Source: Pedobacter borealis DSM 19626 (GTDB lineage Bacteria > Bacteroidota > Bacteroidia > Sphingobacteriales > Sphingobacteriaceae). Taken from it: 64,000 bases of DNA. The position numbers were made by a program, and so were the translations under genes. Below are positions 28,001 to 37,142 of this stretch, piece by piece. Every line of letters begins with the position of its first letter. Within the stretch, counting starts at the first letter, position 1. The stretch covers positions 1-64,000 of the forward strand of contig NZ_JAUG01000032.1 in assembly GCF_000708285.2 (NCBI RefSeq). The letters run 5' to 3'. A model generated the notes under the pieces. It searched no databases. It was not told where the DNA came from and was given only the letters and a program-made list of their open reading frames with translations.

Positions 28001-29151
28001 TGCAGATTGAGGTGAGCGACAGTGGTCCGGGCATACCGGCGCATGTGGGTGAAAAGTTATTCGATAAATTTTATAAGGTAATGTCGAACGAATCGCTGAA
28101 GATGGGTTTCGGTATAGGTCTTTACCTGGCCAAAAACTTTGTTGAATTGCATAAAGGGAAAATTTCATTCCGCTCCAATCAGGAGATGGGTACCATATTT
28201 TTGATCGATATTCCAGTAGGAGAACCAAACTTGCAACAGCAAAGTGGTGTTTTCCAAAACGAATTAACCTATGTAAATGAGCTTATTGCGCAAGAGGAAG
28301 AAGCAGAAAATAACGATGCCGAGAATGTGGGCAACCTCGAATTGCTCATTTCTGATTTACACTCGATTTTGGTTATTGACGACAACGCCGAAATTATTGA
28401 TTACATCAAGCATATTTTTCAGGATAATTTCAAAATTTACAAGGCCGAAAATGGTACAGATGGGCTGAAACTCTGTAAAGAATATTTGCCTGATATCGTA
28501 ATATCTGATGTAAACATGGATGGCCTTAACGGTATCGAACTCTGTAAGGCGATTAAGGAGGATTCTGCCTTGAGTCATATTCCGGTAATTCTGTTAACCG
28601 GCGACCCTAGTCCGGAGGTAAAACTTAAGGGAATCGAAGTTGGTGCCTATGATTTTATCAGTAAACCCTTCGATAAAGAGCTTTTTACAGCCAAAATTAA
28701 TAGCATTATAAAAAACAGGACCAATCTTCAGTCTTATTTCTACAATGAAATAACCTTGAAGAGTGATGCCCATAAAGTATCTCATGAGGATAAGGGCTTT
28801 CTTCAAAAGTGCATTACCATTATAGAAGAAAACCTGATGGAAGACAGTTTTAACGTAAAAACACTGGCATCTGATCTTGGAATGAGCCATTCTAATCTCT
28901 ATAAAAAGATCAAGGCCACTTCAGGTCAGTCTATAAATGGTTTTATCCGTTTTATCAGACTCAGAAAGGCTGCCGAATTGTTAATCAATACCAATTTAAA
29001 TATTAACGAAGCTGCCTTTAGGGTAGGTATAAATGACAGTAAATACTTTAGAGAACAGTTTCAGAAGCTGTTTAAATTAACGCCGTCAGAATTTATAAAG
29101 AAACACCGGAAAAGTTTTCATAAATACTATAATATTAATGCCACAACATAA
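25060..29151 (+). CDS. Hybrid two-component system regulator of a polysaccharide locus
   Basis: 1363 residues. A signal peptide ends near VICFAQ (a start at 25105 is possible). Periplasmic sensor: about fourteen two-component propeller repeats (for example FGFMWMGTYDGLNRYDGYHF, NKVWVGTQKGVSYYD, HQIWIGTEGGG) followed by a Y_Y_Y domain (YYLEGWDRDWNY) and a membrane helix near residue 790. Cytoplasm: histidine kinase with His843 in ISHELRTP, N-box NLLSNALKFT, DSGPGIP and GFGIGLYL; receiver with ILVIDDN, phospho-acceptor Asp1150 in ISDVNMDG and the Lys in SKPF; AraC-type HTH (LASDLGMSHSNLYKKIK, FRVGINDSKYFREQFQ). Such HTCS proteins bind an oligosaccharide and activate the adjoining locus, here the genes from 29293. 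Confidence 0.95.
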   Translation: MYIRFLPCIPRYGFSMFLIQKKTACSIFFLWMGAVICFAQSTTIRLKYLGVESGLSNNVVNSLYLDHFGFMWMGTYDGLNRYDGYHFKVFRNGWGDEHSLVNNHITVLNGDAKNKVWVGTQKGVSYYDYADSKFHQLIYLDKGRKNEVSYAINSIAISKALAVYVATEEKGLFMLEKNSSIAKRIPYGKNLDFTVKALYVDEQQTLWLFIKDVGLCRYDNDKHRIRLVTAAVRSVTCITKGTNQTLWVGTEHGLFQFDKANSSLTKFNQHLSNENIMSLLFDRQQKLWISTDGGGIAVYNTKNQKTNYLSAGKEKGLLSSNSVAQVYEDSESRKWIATLRGGVNIIDPENEQFTTIKHNPLKNNSLINNFVLSFSEDENKNIWIGTDGGGLSVWNRKQNTFANYAKTSDPNSLTSNFVTSILNDADHNVWVASFSGGIDRFNKTTGKFVHYNCYNNYKGVDDINIWKLYQDKQKNIWVGTTKGGALYRYNKIADKFELFDHNLKDIHSLFQDSKGRLWAGNYTELIEIDPINKKHKYTKINFAIRAIQEDFNHQIWIGTEGGGLLLFDPETKKIKRYIQSDGLPSNSVLNILQDAQGNLWCSTYNGLSKFDVAHQSFKNYYATDGLQSNQFNYNAALKLANGNFLFGGIDGFNLFSPDSIKKNKRIPKMVLTDFRINNIPLDQDSGYNDISVVNLACIEIPFSAAVISIDYAAIEFSFQDQISYAYYLEGWDRDWNYVNKLSTAYYSRLNEGEYKLHIKSTDTEGAWSNNEKIVIIKILPPWYRTWWAYAIYLIIGSSLFYLFQTYRNRQRRLKHEVEITNLKMEREKDLNEKKLNFFTNISHELRTPLTLIVNPIKDIIHKKDPGQEKNDLNIVYRNSRRLLSLVDQLLLFRKTESENDALKIVRINLYKFTNEIFLCFNYLAKQNHIEYTFECEEEDLDIYADKDKLEIVFFNLLSNALKFTPKGGFVKFSVKTLGMRVQIEVSDSGPGIPAHVGEKLFDKFYKVMSNESLKMGFGIGLYLAKNFVELHKGKISFRSNQEMGTIFLIDIPVGEPNLQQQSGVFQNELTYVNELIAQEEEAENNDAENVGNLELLISDLHSILVIDDNAEIIDYIKHIFQDNFKIYKAENGTDGLKLCKEYLPDIVISDVNMDGLNGIELCKAIKEDSALSHIPVILLTGDPSPEVKLKGIEVGAYDFISKPFDKELFTAKINSIIKNRTNLQSYFYNEITLKSDAHKVSHEDKGFLQKCITIIEENLMEDSFNVKTLASDLGMSHSNLYKKIKATSGQSINGFIRFIRLRKAAELLINTNLNINEAAFRVGINDSKYFREQFQKLFKLTPSEFIKKHRKSFHKYYNINATT

Positions 29152-29176
29152 AAGTTACGTTATTTTGGCTTTTAAA

Positions 29177-29196
29177 GGCGTTTATCTTAAAACGCC
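29177..29196. promoter_or_regulatory. Inverted repeat between HTCS and its target operon
   Basis: GGCGTTT (29177-29183) pairs with AAACGCC (29190-29196) around ATCTTA. It lies 25 bases after the HTCS stop and about 97 before the BNR-4 gene. No T run follows, so it could be an operator for the HTCS or a weak terminator. Confidence 0.3.
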
Positions 29197-29292
29197 CCCT
29201 GCAAAGTATGATTTAACCCCCTGTGTAAAGCTTAAAAATTTCGGTACTTCGGCTTCACCAAATGTAAGAAACCGAGCAGCCTAAAACGTATA

Positions 29293-30618
29293 ATGTATCA
29301 ATCCCTAAATAAAAGTATATTTCTAATCTGCACATTCATCGGTATCAATCTGATGAGTGTTGCACAAGAAACACAACTGAGTACCATTGCCAGTAACGGC
29401 TGGGCAAACAACTCGGTAAATACTGTTATTTTCCGTAAAAATTCGTTAATCAGCTTTAAAGATAGCCAGTATGCTGCTTATTATGATCAAGAACAAAATG
29501 TGGTGTTGGCCAAACGCAAAATCGGCTCAACCCGTTGGATATTAGTTACCACGCCCTATAAAGGCGATGCCACCGACGCTCATAAATCAATTAGCATTAT
29601 GGTAGATGGTGATGGTTTCCTTCATATTGCCTGGGGCCAGCATAATAACAATCTAAACTATGCCAAATCAGTTTCAGCAGGTTCATTAACCTTAGGGAAT
29701 AAAAAAGTTATGCTTTCTGTAAAGGAAAATAAAGTCAGTTATCCTGAGTTTTATAAGCTGGCAAACGGCGATCTCTTGTTTTTTTACCGCGATGGTGGCT
29801 CTGGAAACGGAAACCTGATGATAAACCATTATAATCTGAAGACCAAAAAATGGACACGTGTACAGGATGGGATGATTGATGGCGAAGGACAGCGAAATGC
29901 ATATTGGCAGGTAGCTATAGATCAGGTTGGAACCATCCATTTATCGTGGGTGTGGCGCGAAAGCCCTGATGTAGCCAGTAACCATGATTTATGTTATGCC
30001 AAATCAACCGATGGAGGTTTAACCTGGTTAAAATCTACCAATGAAAAATACAGTCTTCCCATTACTGCCGCTAATGCAGAATATGCACTTAAAATTCCGC
30101 AAAAAAGCGAGCTGATTAACCAGATATCGATGTTTGCCGATGCCAAAGGCAAGGTATTTATTGCAGGTTATTGGCGTGATACGAACGAAACCATACCACA
30201 ATATCACCTGGTTTTTAAAACAGACGACCATTGGGAAGTAAGCAACCTTAACTTTAGAAAAACAGCTTTTAGTTTAAGTGGAGGAGGTACCAAACAGATT
30301 CCGATTTCGCGCCCGCAGATTATCGTTTGGCCAAATGGAAAATATTATGCTGCGGGATTGTTGTTTAGGGATGCTGAACGAGGTAATAAGGTTTCAATTG
30401 CTTTGAATGGTGAGCTCGGATCAGGAAATTGGAAGGTTGAAGATCTTACTCAAAAAAGCCTTGGCGATTGGGAACCCAGTTATGATACCGAACTTTGGAA
30501 AAGGAAAGGGATTTTGAGCCTGTTTCTGCAGCATGTTACCCAGGTAGATGGAGAAGGAAAGGCTAACCAGCCACCCACAATAGTGCAGACCCTGGATTGG
30601 AAACCAGAAAATAAATAA
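29293..30618 (+). CDS. BNR-4 repeat beta-propeller protein, possible lyase or glycosidase
   Basis: 441 residues, signal peptide ending near SVAQ. BNR-4 type propeller: YYDQEQNVVLAKRKIGSTRW, HKSISIMVDGDGFLHIAWGQ, LLFFYRDGGSGNGN, GTIHLSWVWRES, YAKSTDGGLTW and WEPSYDTE are typical blades. Families PL24, PL25 and PL27 (ulvan and rhamnose-glucuronate lyases) share this fold, and PL27 acts on arabinogalactan proteins, which suits the GH43, GH35 and GH127 genes nearby. Assignment to a lyase family needs a family search. First structural gene after the regulator, 15 bases before the GH43 gene. Confidence 0.8.
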   Translation: MYQSLNKSIFLICTFIGINLMSVAQETQLSTIASNGWANNSVNTVIFRKNSLISFKDSQYAAYYDQEQNVVLAKRKIGSTRWILVTTPYKGDATDAHKSISIMVDGDGFLHIAWGQHNNNLNYAKSVSAGSLTLGNKKVMLSVKENKVSYPEFYKLANGDLLFFYRDGGSGNGNLMINHYNLKTKKWTRVQDGMIDGEGQRNAYWQVAIDQVGTIHLSWVWRESPDVASNHDLCYAKSTDGGLTWLKSTNEKYSLPITAANAEYALKIPQKSELINQISMFADAKGKVFIAGYWRDTNETIPQYHLVFKTDDHWEVSNLNFRKTAFSLSGGGTKQIPISRPQIIVWPNGKYYAAGLLFRDAERGNKVSIALNGELGSGNWKVEDLTQKSLGDWEPSYDTELWKRKGILSLFLQHVTQVDGEGKANQPPTIVQTLDWKPENK

Positions 30619-30633
30619 TGAATTAACCTTAAA

Positions 30634-32804
30634 ATGAAACATTCCATTATAAAATATAACTTTTCTCTACTTGCTGTTTTGTTCTTGTTATCAATAAATC
30701 TGGTAGAGGCACAAAGCAAAAAAACAGCTAAGGTATCCAAAGAAAATACGGCGTATTTATTTGCCTATTTTACCGGAAACGCTAAAGCAGAAGAAGCGAT
30801 CCGTTTTGCGGTGAGCACCGATGCTTACCATTACAAGGCTTTAAACAATAATAATCCAATCATTTCTTCCGAAAAAATCAGCAGTACCGGAGGTATACGC
30901 GATCCACATATTTTGCGTGGCGAAGATGGCAAAACCTTTTACATGGTGGCTACCGATATGGTTTCGGCTAATGGCTGGAATTCGAACAGGGCAATGGTAT
31001 TGCTTAAATCAAATGATCTGATCCATTGGACATCGGCAGTTGTTAATATTCAAAAACGTTTCCCAAATAACGAAAATCTGCTACGTGTTTGGGCTCCACA
31101 GACCATTTACGATAAAACTGCCAAAAAATATATGGTTTATTGGTCGATGAAGCATGGCGAGGAGCCTGATAAAATTTATTATGCTTACGCCAATGCAGAT
31201 TTTACAGATTTGGAAACAGCCCCAAAACAGCTCTTTTTTAGCCCAACCAATGGTTCTTGTATTGATGGCGACATTATTTACGATAAAGGGAAATACAATT
31301 TATTCTTTAAAACAGAAGGAAATGGCAATGGCATAAAAAAGCAGTTTCCCATCAACTCACCACAGGTTATGTGCAGCAGGATAAATATTTACAACAAACA
31401 AAAGAGGCTGTAGAAGGAGCTGGTGTTTTTAAACGGAACCATAGCGACGAATATATCCTGATGTACGATGTATATATGAAAGGCCGCTATCAGTTTACCA
31501 AAAGTAAAGATCTGGCAAATTTTAGTGTAGTGGATCAAGGTATTGCCATGGATTTTCACCCAAGGCACGGAACTATTTTGCCTATTAATCAACAAGAGTT
31601 AAACCGGTTGCTCAATCACTGGTATACTGTCGAATCTGTTTTGCAAAGCGCACAGAATAAGGCAATCAACCAAAATAATATTGTTTTAGATAGCGTGAAC
31701 CAAAAACTTTATCTGCCTGTAAATTATGGGACAGATTTAAAAGCCTTTGATCCGCAGTTTAATACCTTTAATCAAATCGGTATCGCACCAAAAGGGAAAT
31801 TAGATTTTACTAAAGGCCCTGTAAAAATTAAGGTAAGTATTGCCAATCAACAACTTAAAACTTATTTGGTAAGTGTTGCTGTATCCAATAACCCAGTTTT
31901 AAAAGGTTATTACGCAGATCCGGAAATTTTATATTCCAATAAAACAGGCAAATATTACATCTATCCAACCAGCGATGGTTTTAACAACTGGAGTGGTACC
32001 TATTTTAAAAGTTTTTCATCAACTGATCTCGTTAACTGGAAAGATGAAGGTAAAATATTAGACCTTGAAAAAGATGTTTCATGGGCGAAAAAGAATGCCT
32101 GGGCACCTACCATTATCGAAAAGAAAGTAAACGGCGCTTATAAGTATTTCTATTATTTCACAGCAGCACAGAAAATTGGAGTTGCTGTTGCTGATCATCC
32201 GGTCGGTCCGTTTAAGGATAGTGGTAAGGCTTTGATTTCAAGCAAACCAAAAGGAATAAAAGGTGGTCAGGAGATCGATCCTGATGTATTTAATGATCCT
32301 AAAACCAACAAAAGTTATCTGTATTGGGGAAATGGGTATATGGCCGTTGCACCATTAAATGAAGATATGGTTTCGATTGATACCAATGAGATTAAAGTTA
32401 TTACACCAAACAACGGTTTTAGAGAAGGTACCGAAGTTTTTTATCGTAATGGAAAGTATTACTTTTTATGGTCTGAAGATGATACACGGAGCGAAAATTA
32501 TCGGGTACGTTATGGCTTTTCTGATTCGCCTATAGGAAAAATAACCATTCCGGAAAATAACCTGATTTTGGCAAAAGATGTAACACAAGGTATTTACGGA
32601 ACAGGGCATAATAGTGTAATCAAAGTTAAGGGAAAAGATGAATGGTATATGGTTTACCATCGTTTTACCCGACCAAAAGGAATCTCAATGGGGAGTGCTG
32701 CAGGCTACAACCGCGAGGTTTGTATCGATAAAATGGAATTTAATACTGATGGAACCATTAAACCTGTAATACCAACGGTAAACGGCATTAAACCAATACA
32801 CTAA
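30634..32804 (+). pseudogene. Double-domain GH43 protein, frameshifted
   Basis: Two frames together give about 723 residues once one base is restored. The break is in the run of six A at 31335-31340: with seven A the frame reads GIKKAVSHQLTTGYVQQDKY and runs on. As it stands, translation stops at 31413. Domain 1 (residues about 30-250) starts after a signal peptide ending VEAQ and has GIRDPHILRGEDGKTFYMV. Domain 2 has the full GH43 set: YYADPEI (general base Asp), EIDPDVF (modulator Asp) and GTEVFYRNGKYYFLW (acid Glu). Likely arabinofuranosidase, galactosidase or xylosidase activity. A real mutation, polymerase slippage or a base-calling error are all possible at the A run. The stop TAA overlaps the next ATG (TAATG). 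Confidence 0.8.
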
Positions 32805-33558
32805 TGAATTTAAAATTGTATCAAGTGCTTTTCTTATTGTTGTTTTTTAGCAGCACAGCTGTAAATGCGCAAACTTCAACTTCAAAAGAGGAAGTGCTCG
32901 AAATGATCAACCGCGCAAATACCTATTGGCAAGGCACCAATAAACCCGAAGTACGTGCTTTTTGGGATCATGCTGCTTACCATACCGGAAATATGGAGGT
33001 TTATGGAATTACCAAGAACGAAGCTTACCGTAAATATTCAGAAGATTGGGCCGTTTATAACAAATGGATGGGCGCAAAATCAACTGATAAATCCAACTGG
33101 AAATATAAATATGGCGAAACAGATGAGCATGTGCTGTTTGGCGATTGGCAGATCTGCTTTCAAACCTATACCACTTAAAACCCGAAGAATATAAAATTGC
33201 AAGGGCAAAAAAGGTAATGCAATATGAAATGAGCACACCCAATAACGACTATTGGTGGTGGGCCGATGGTTTGTACATGGTAATGCCTGTTATGACCAAA
33301 CTTTATAAAGTAAGTGGAGACCAAAAATACCTCGATAAGCTGTACGAATATTTTATGTATTCGAATAGCATTATGTACGATAAAAAGGAAAAACTTTATT
33401 ACCGGGATGCCAAATACGTTTATCCGAAGCATAAAAGTGTAAACGGCAAAAAAGATTTTTGGGCAAGAGGCGATGGTTGGGTGTTTGCAGGTTTAGCGAA
33501 AGTGTTAAAAGATCTGCCCCTTAACGATCTACATTGGAACGAATACCTAAGTAAGTAC
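32804..33558 (+). pseudogene. GH105 unsaturated glycuronyl hydrolase, frameshifted and truncated
   Basis: Signal peptide ending VNAQ, then YteR/RhiN-like sequence: NRANTYWQGTNKPEV, FWDHAAYHTGNMEVY, EDWAVYNKWMGAK and FGDWQICFQTY. The frame is lost near 33165-33178 (stop at 33178) and continues in another phase as YHLKPEEYKIARAKKVM, NNDYWWWADGLYMVMPVMTK, FWARGDGWVFAGLAKVL and LHWNEYLSKY. The family continues for roughly 150 more residues, but here the sequence passes directly into the signal peptide of a different lipoprotein at 33559. GH105 enzymes remove unsaturated uronic acid after lyase cleavage. This copy is almost certainly inactive. Confidence 0.8.
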
Positions 33559-34739
33559 ATGAATAGAAACCTGCTTGTGTTGCTGTTTGGTTTAGCAGTA
33601 GCCTTTTCGAGTTGCAAGGAAGAAGAAATTGTTCCATTGGAAAAAAATACCAATCCTCCCGGAAAAGTGTCCAATGTTTCCGTTACCAATGGTGCAGGCA
33701 ATGCAACCATTACCTTCAGCTTACCTAGCGATAAAGATTTATTGTATATAAAAGCTGTATACAATTTAGCCAACGGCCAACAAATGGAAGTGAAAACTTC
33801 TTATTATGGCAATAGTTTATTGGTAGAAGGATTTGGAGATACCAATGAGCATGAGGTGAAAGTATATAGTGTAAACAGAAGTGAAACCGCTTCAGAACCT
33901 GTTATTGTTAAGGTTAAACCACTGGAAAACCCAATTTGGGGTGTTTACAGAAGTTTAAAAGCTTTGGCGGGATTAAACTTTAAAGGCACTAACCCATCAA
34001 AAGCCGATCTGGCCATAGAGGTTTTGGTTTTATCGAAAGGTAAATATATATCAACATCAAAAAATATTTATACCGCCGCTATAGATATCGATCAATCCGT
34101 TAGGGGCTTAGACACTTTAAGCCAAAAATTTGCCATAACCATTAGAGATCGGTGGTTAAACTATAGCGATACGCTTTTTACTACATTAAAGCCACTTTAC
34201 GAAACGGTTTTATCTAAATCGACCTATAAAGAAGTAATTTTGCCAACAGATACTCCTCAAGAATATTCAAACACGGGTGTAGCTAAAATGTGGGACGGAA
34301 ACATTATCGATTGGCCTAGTGTATGCTTAACCAAAACCACAGTATTAACGCCGCAATGGGTAACTTTTGATCTGGGTAAAATTGCCACGCTTAGCCGTAT
34401 TGTGGTTTGGAATTATCCCGAATACCTTAATGCTGGCCGTACCTATTATTACGGTGGCAACTTAAAAGATTTTGAAATCTGGGGTACCGATAACCCACCT
34501 GCTGACGGAAGTTTTAATAACTGGGTAATGTTGGGTAAATACAGCTCTCAAAAACCTTCTAAAAGTGCTTATGGTGTGCAAACAAGTGAGATTATGCTTT
34601 TGCAAATGCCGGCATAAGCTACAATTTTGCTGTAGGCCTTAAAAAAGTAAGGTATATCCGCATAAAATCTATTAATAATTGGCAGGGTAACACATTTATG
34701 AGTGTATCAGAGGTTCAACTTTATGGAGACCCAAGATAG
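33559..34739 (+). pseudogene. SusE-like lipoprotein (DUF4959-DUF5126-DUF5000), frameshifted near its end
   Basis: From ATG 33559 a lipoprotein signal (LLVLLFGLAVAFSSC) leads into DUF4959 (PGKVSNVSVTNGAGNATITF), DUF5126 (WGVYRSLKALAGLNF, RDRWLNYSDTLFTT) and a discoidin-like DUF5000 domain (KMWDGNIIDWPSV, QWVTFDLGKIATLSRIVVWN). These proteins are surface glycan-binding partners of SusC/SusD. The frame stops at 34617, but a one-base loss near 34593 explains it: the next phase reads DAFANAGISYNFAVGLKKVR and runs to 34739, a normal DUF5000 end. No SusC or SusD gene precedes it; instead it is fused to a cut GH105 gene. Confidence 0.8.
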
Positions 34740-34766
34740 AGGCAATAACTTAACAGAATTTTAGAG

Positions 34767-35960
34767 ATGAATAATCAAAAAATAAATATAAGAACCATAA
34801 AACTAGCTTTTATGATCCTGTTGGCTGGCGCTTACCTCGCCTGTATAAAGGCCGACGACTATAAAAAAATTACCGAAACGGGAGAGATTTCTTACACTGG
34901 GAAATTGGATTCAGTAAAAGTAATGTCTGGAAATAATAGGGTGTACATCCGTGGGTTGTTTCTTGCAGATCCAAAAGTGACGCAGTGTAAAATCTTTTGG
35001 AATAATAAAGCCGATTCTGTCGTTATCCCCGTAAAGAAAAAATATCCCATCGATACGTTGAAATACTTTGTAGAAAATGTAAAAGAGGGTGTACAGAATT
35101 TCGAAATCTATACCTATGATGGTGTTGGGAATAAATCAATTCCGGTATACAAAACGGGGAGGTCTTATGGCCAGAGGTATCAATCATCCTTGTTTAACCG
35201 GCCAATAGAATCCGCTTTTACTGATGCAAGTGGGCTAACTAAAATTACCTGGCAGGGAATGGACCGTTTAACAGGTGTGTTTGCTACTGAAGTAGAATAC
35301 ACGAACCTGAGTAATGTAATTAAAAAGATCAGAGCTAAAATTGATGAGACAACAACTTCTATCTCAGGTATTAAGCCAGGTACCACACTTAGGTACCGTA
35401 CGTTGTTTTTACCTGATACCGTTTCAATCGATACATTTTCAACTGCTTTTCAAACACAACGGGTAGGAGCCGATATCACCTCAACCTATTTTAAAAATAA
35501 AGGTAATCCATTCTTAGCTGCTGCAAGTGGTGGCAGATGGCGTAATATTGCCGATTGGACCGTTACTGCAAATATTAAAAATCATGGTGGTTTAGGTGGC
35601 TGGTGCTCGGATCAAGGTGGCTGTTTGGCAATGGAAATGGGTTGGGATGGCACTGCACAAATTACAAATGGTAAAATATACCAAACTTTTACGCTTCCGG
35701 CGAGCAGCTATAGTTTCGAAATTACCATGGCTAAAAATGAAGCAAAGGATCCGGTTTACATCTTAGCAGCAGCTGGTAATACCCTGCCAGATGTGGCCGA
35801 TGTATCAACTTCATTGGGGTATACCAATTTTGTAAATAATAAATTCCAGTTTACATTAACACAATCAACTACAGTTTCAATAGGCTTTCTTGCCACGATG
35901 CTAACGGCATCAGGAAATCAATTCTGGATTGTAAAAGAAGTAATGCTTAAATCACTTTAA
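34767..35960 (+). CDS. DUF4998/DUF5013 surface lipoprotein
   Basis: 397 residues. Lipoprotein signal with lipobox AYLAC near residue 26. The N-terminal half (SGNNRVYIRGLFLADPKVTQ, IFWNNKADS, FEIYTYDGVGNKS) matches DUF4998, and the C-terminal part (GGWCSDQGGCLAMEMGWDG, IYQTFTLPASSYSFEITMA) matches DUF5013, a galactose-binding-like domain. Such proteins accompany Sus-type loci and probably bind glycan at the surface. This is one of the few intact genes of the locus, 27 bases after the preceding pseudogene and followed by a strong terminator. Confidence 0.8.
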   Translation: MNNQKINIRTIKLAFMILLAGAYLACIKADDYKKITETGEISYTGKLDSVKVMSGNNRVYIRGLFLADPKVTQCKIFWNNKADSVVIPVKKKYPIDTLKYFVENVKEGVQNFEIYTYDGVGNKSIPVYKTGRSYGQRYQSSLFNRPIESAFTDASGLTKITWQGMDRLTGVFATEVEYTNLSNVIKKIRAKIDETTTSISGIKPGTTLRYRTLFLPDTVSIDTFSTAFQTQRVGADITSTYFKNKGNPFLAAASGGRWRNIADWTVTANIKNHGGLGGWCSDQGGCLAMEMGWDGTAQITNGKIYQTFTLPASSYSFEITMAKNEAKDPVYILAAAGNTLPDVADVSTSLGYTNFVNNKFQFTLTQSTTVSIGFLATMLTASGNQFWIVKEVMLKSL

Positions 35961-35980
35961 CGTATTAAAGTTAATTGCTT

Positions 35981-36016
35981 ATTCTCTGGGTTTTATCAAA
36001 ACCCAGAGAATTTTTT
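35981..36016 (+). terminator. Strong terminator of the polysaccharide operon
   Basis: Perfect 14-bp stem: ATTCTCTGGGTTTT (35981-35994) and AAAACCCAGAGAAT (35998-36011) with a 3-base loop, then a T run to 36016. It separates the operon from the GH16 pseudogene. Confidence 0.9.
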
Positions 36017-36056
36017 ATTTAAGAATAATGTTAAATTAGTTGATCAAAAAAAACTT

Positions 36057-36913
36057 ATGCCAAATAGAATCCCATTCACCCTTATTGTATGGATAATTAT
36101 TTTAATCCAATCCTGCGCTATAAACAAGGATCACAATTTTTCAAATACTTATGTTAAGGAAAGTTATAAGCTAATTTGGAGTGATGAATTTAACAAAAAT
36201 GGCGCTCCAGATCCAGCCAATTGGGATTATGAGAAAGGTTTTGCCCGTAACGAAGAGCTACAATGGTATCAGCCCGAAAATGCTTTCTGCAAAGATGGCA
36301 AGTTGATTATCGAAGCGCGAAAAGAAGTAAAACCTAATCCGCTATATGTAGAAGGAAGCAACGAATGGCGTAAAAAACCAAAAAATATTGAATATACTTC
36401 AGCCTGTATCATTACTAACGTTTACAAAGCTGGCAGTATGGTCGATTCGAAATGAGAGGAAAGATCGACATTTCAGATGGGCTTTGGCCGGCATTTTGGA
36501 CACTGGGCGTAAAAGTCCGCTGGCCTGCAAACGGTGAAATCGATATTATGGAATACTACCGGGGAAAATTATTGGCCAATATTGCCAGTTTAGGACCCGA
36601 TAAAAAGGCGAAATGGTTTAGTAACACAAAAGCCGTGGCCGAATTGGGTGGAAAAAAATGAGCAGCTGAATTTCATATATGGCGCATGGACTGGGATAGC
36701 GAAGCCATCAGTTTATTTGTAGATGGAATGCTTTTGAACAAAACGCTATTAAGCGATCTTAAAAATGATAACGGCTCAGATTTCCATCCTTTTAAACAAC
36801 AACATTACATCTTGTTTGATCTGGCAATGGGCGGTATGAACGGCGGCTCGTTAAATGAGACTAAATTTCCCAATAGGATGGAAGTCGATTATGTTAGGGT
36901 ATATCAGAAATAG
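36057..36913 (+). pseudogene. GH16 beta-glucanase lipoprotein, frameshift plus nonsense codon
   Basis: About 285 codons. Lipobox IQSC near residue 21, then GH16 elements: LIWSDEFNKNGAPDPANWDY, GFARNEELQWYQ, DGKLIIEARKE, GLWPAFWTLG, the catalytic GEIDIMEYY (both Glu present), DWDSEAISLFVDG and EVDYVRVYQK. Two lesions: a lost base near 36420, where AAC G-TTTACAAAGC should read on as LQSWQYGRFEMRGKID, and an in-frame TGA at 36659-36661 where the family has Trp (KEWAAEFHIWRMD expected). GH16 members of this type cut beta-1,3-glucans or galactans. Independent lesions make a sequencing error unlikely as the sole cause. Confidence 0.85.
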
Positions 36914-36990
36914 ATGCCTTTGAAATTGTCGCCCTGAGCGTAGTCGAAGGGCTGAAACAAGTCCAGGAGGACGACCGCGTTGTAAATAAG

Positions 36991-37124
36991 AAGAGGGTGT
37001 ATCATAAAGGCGATTTCACCTCAGATGCTGTCATGTTGAGCCTGTCGAAACACCTTAGAGGGTATTTAAGCGGGTCCTTCGACAAGCTCAGGATGACAAA
37101 TCTATCTTTATGATACAAGCTCTT
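36991..37124. repeat. 134-bp element with terminal inverted repeats, second copy
   Basis: AAGAGGGTGTATCATAAAG (36991-37009) and CTTTATGATACAAGCTCTT (37106-37124) are inverted repeats with two mismatches. Read backwards, its right half (GATTTGTCATCCTGAGC) matches the left half of the element at 8054-8206, so the two lie in opposite orientation. A short related palindrome (CCCTGAGCGTAGTCGAAGGG) sits just before it, near 36931. Confidence 0.7.
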
Positions 37125-37142
37125 CTATTATATTTCTAAGAA

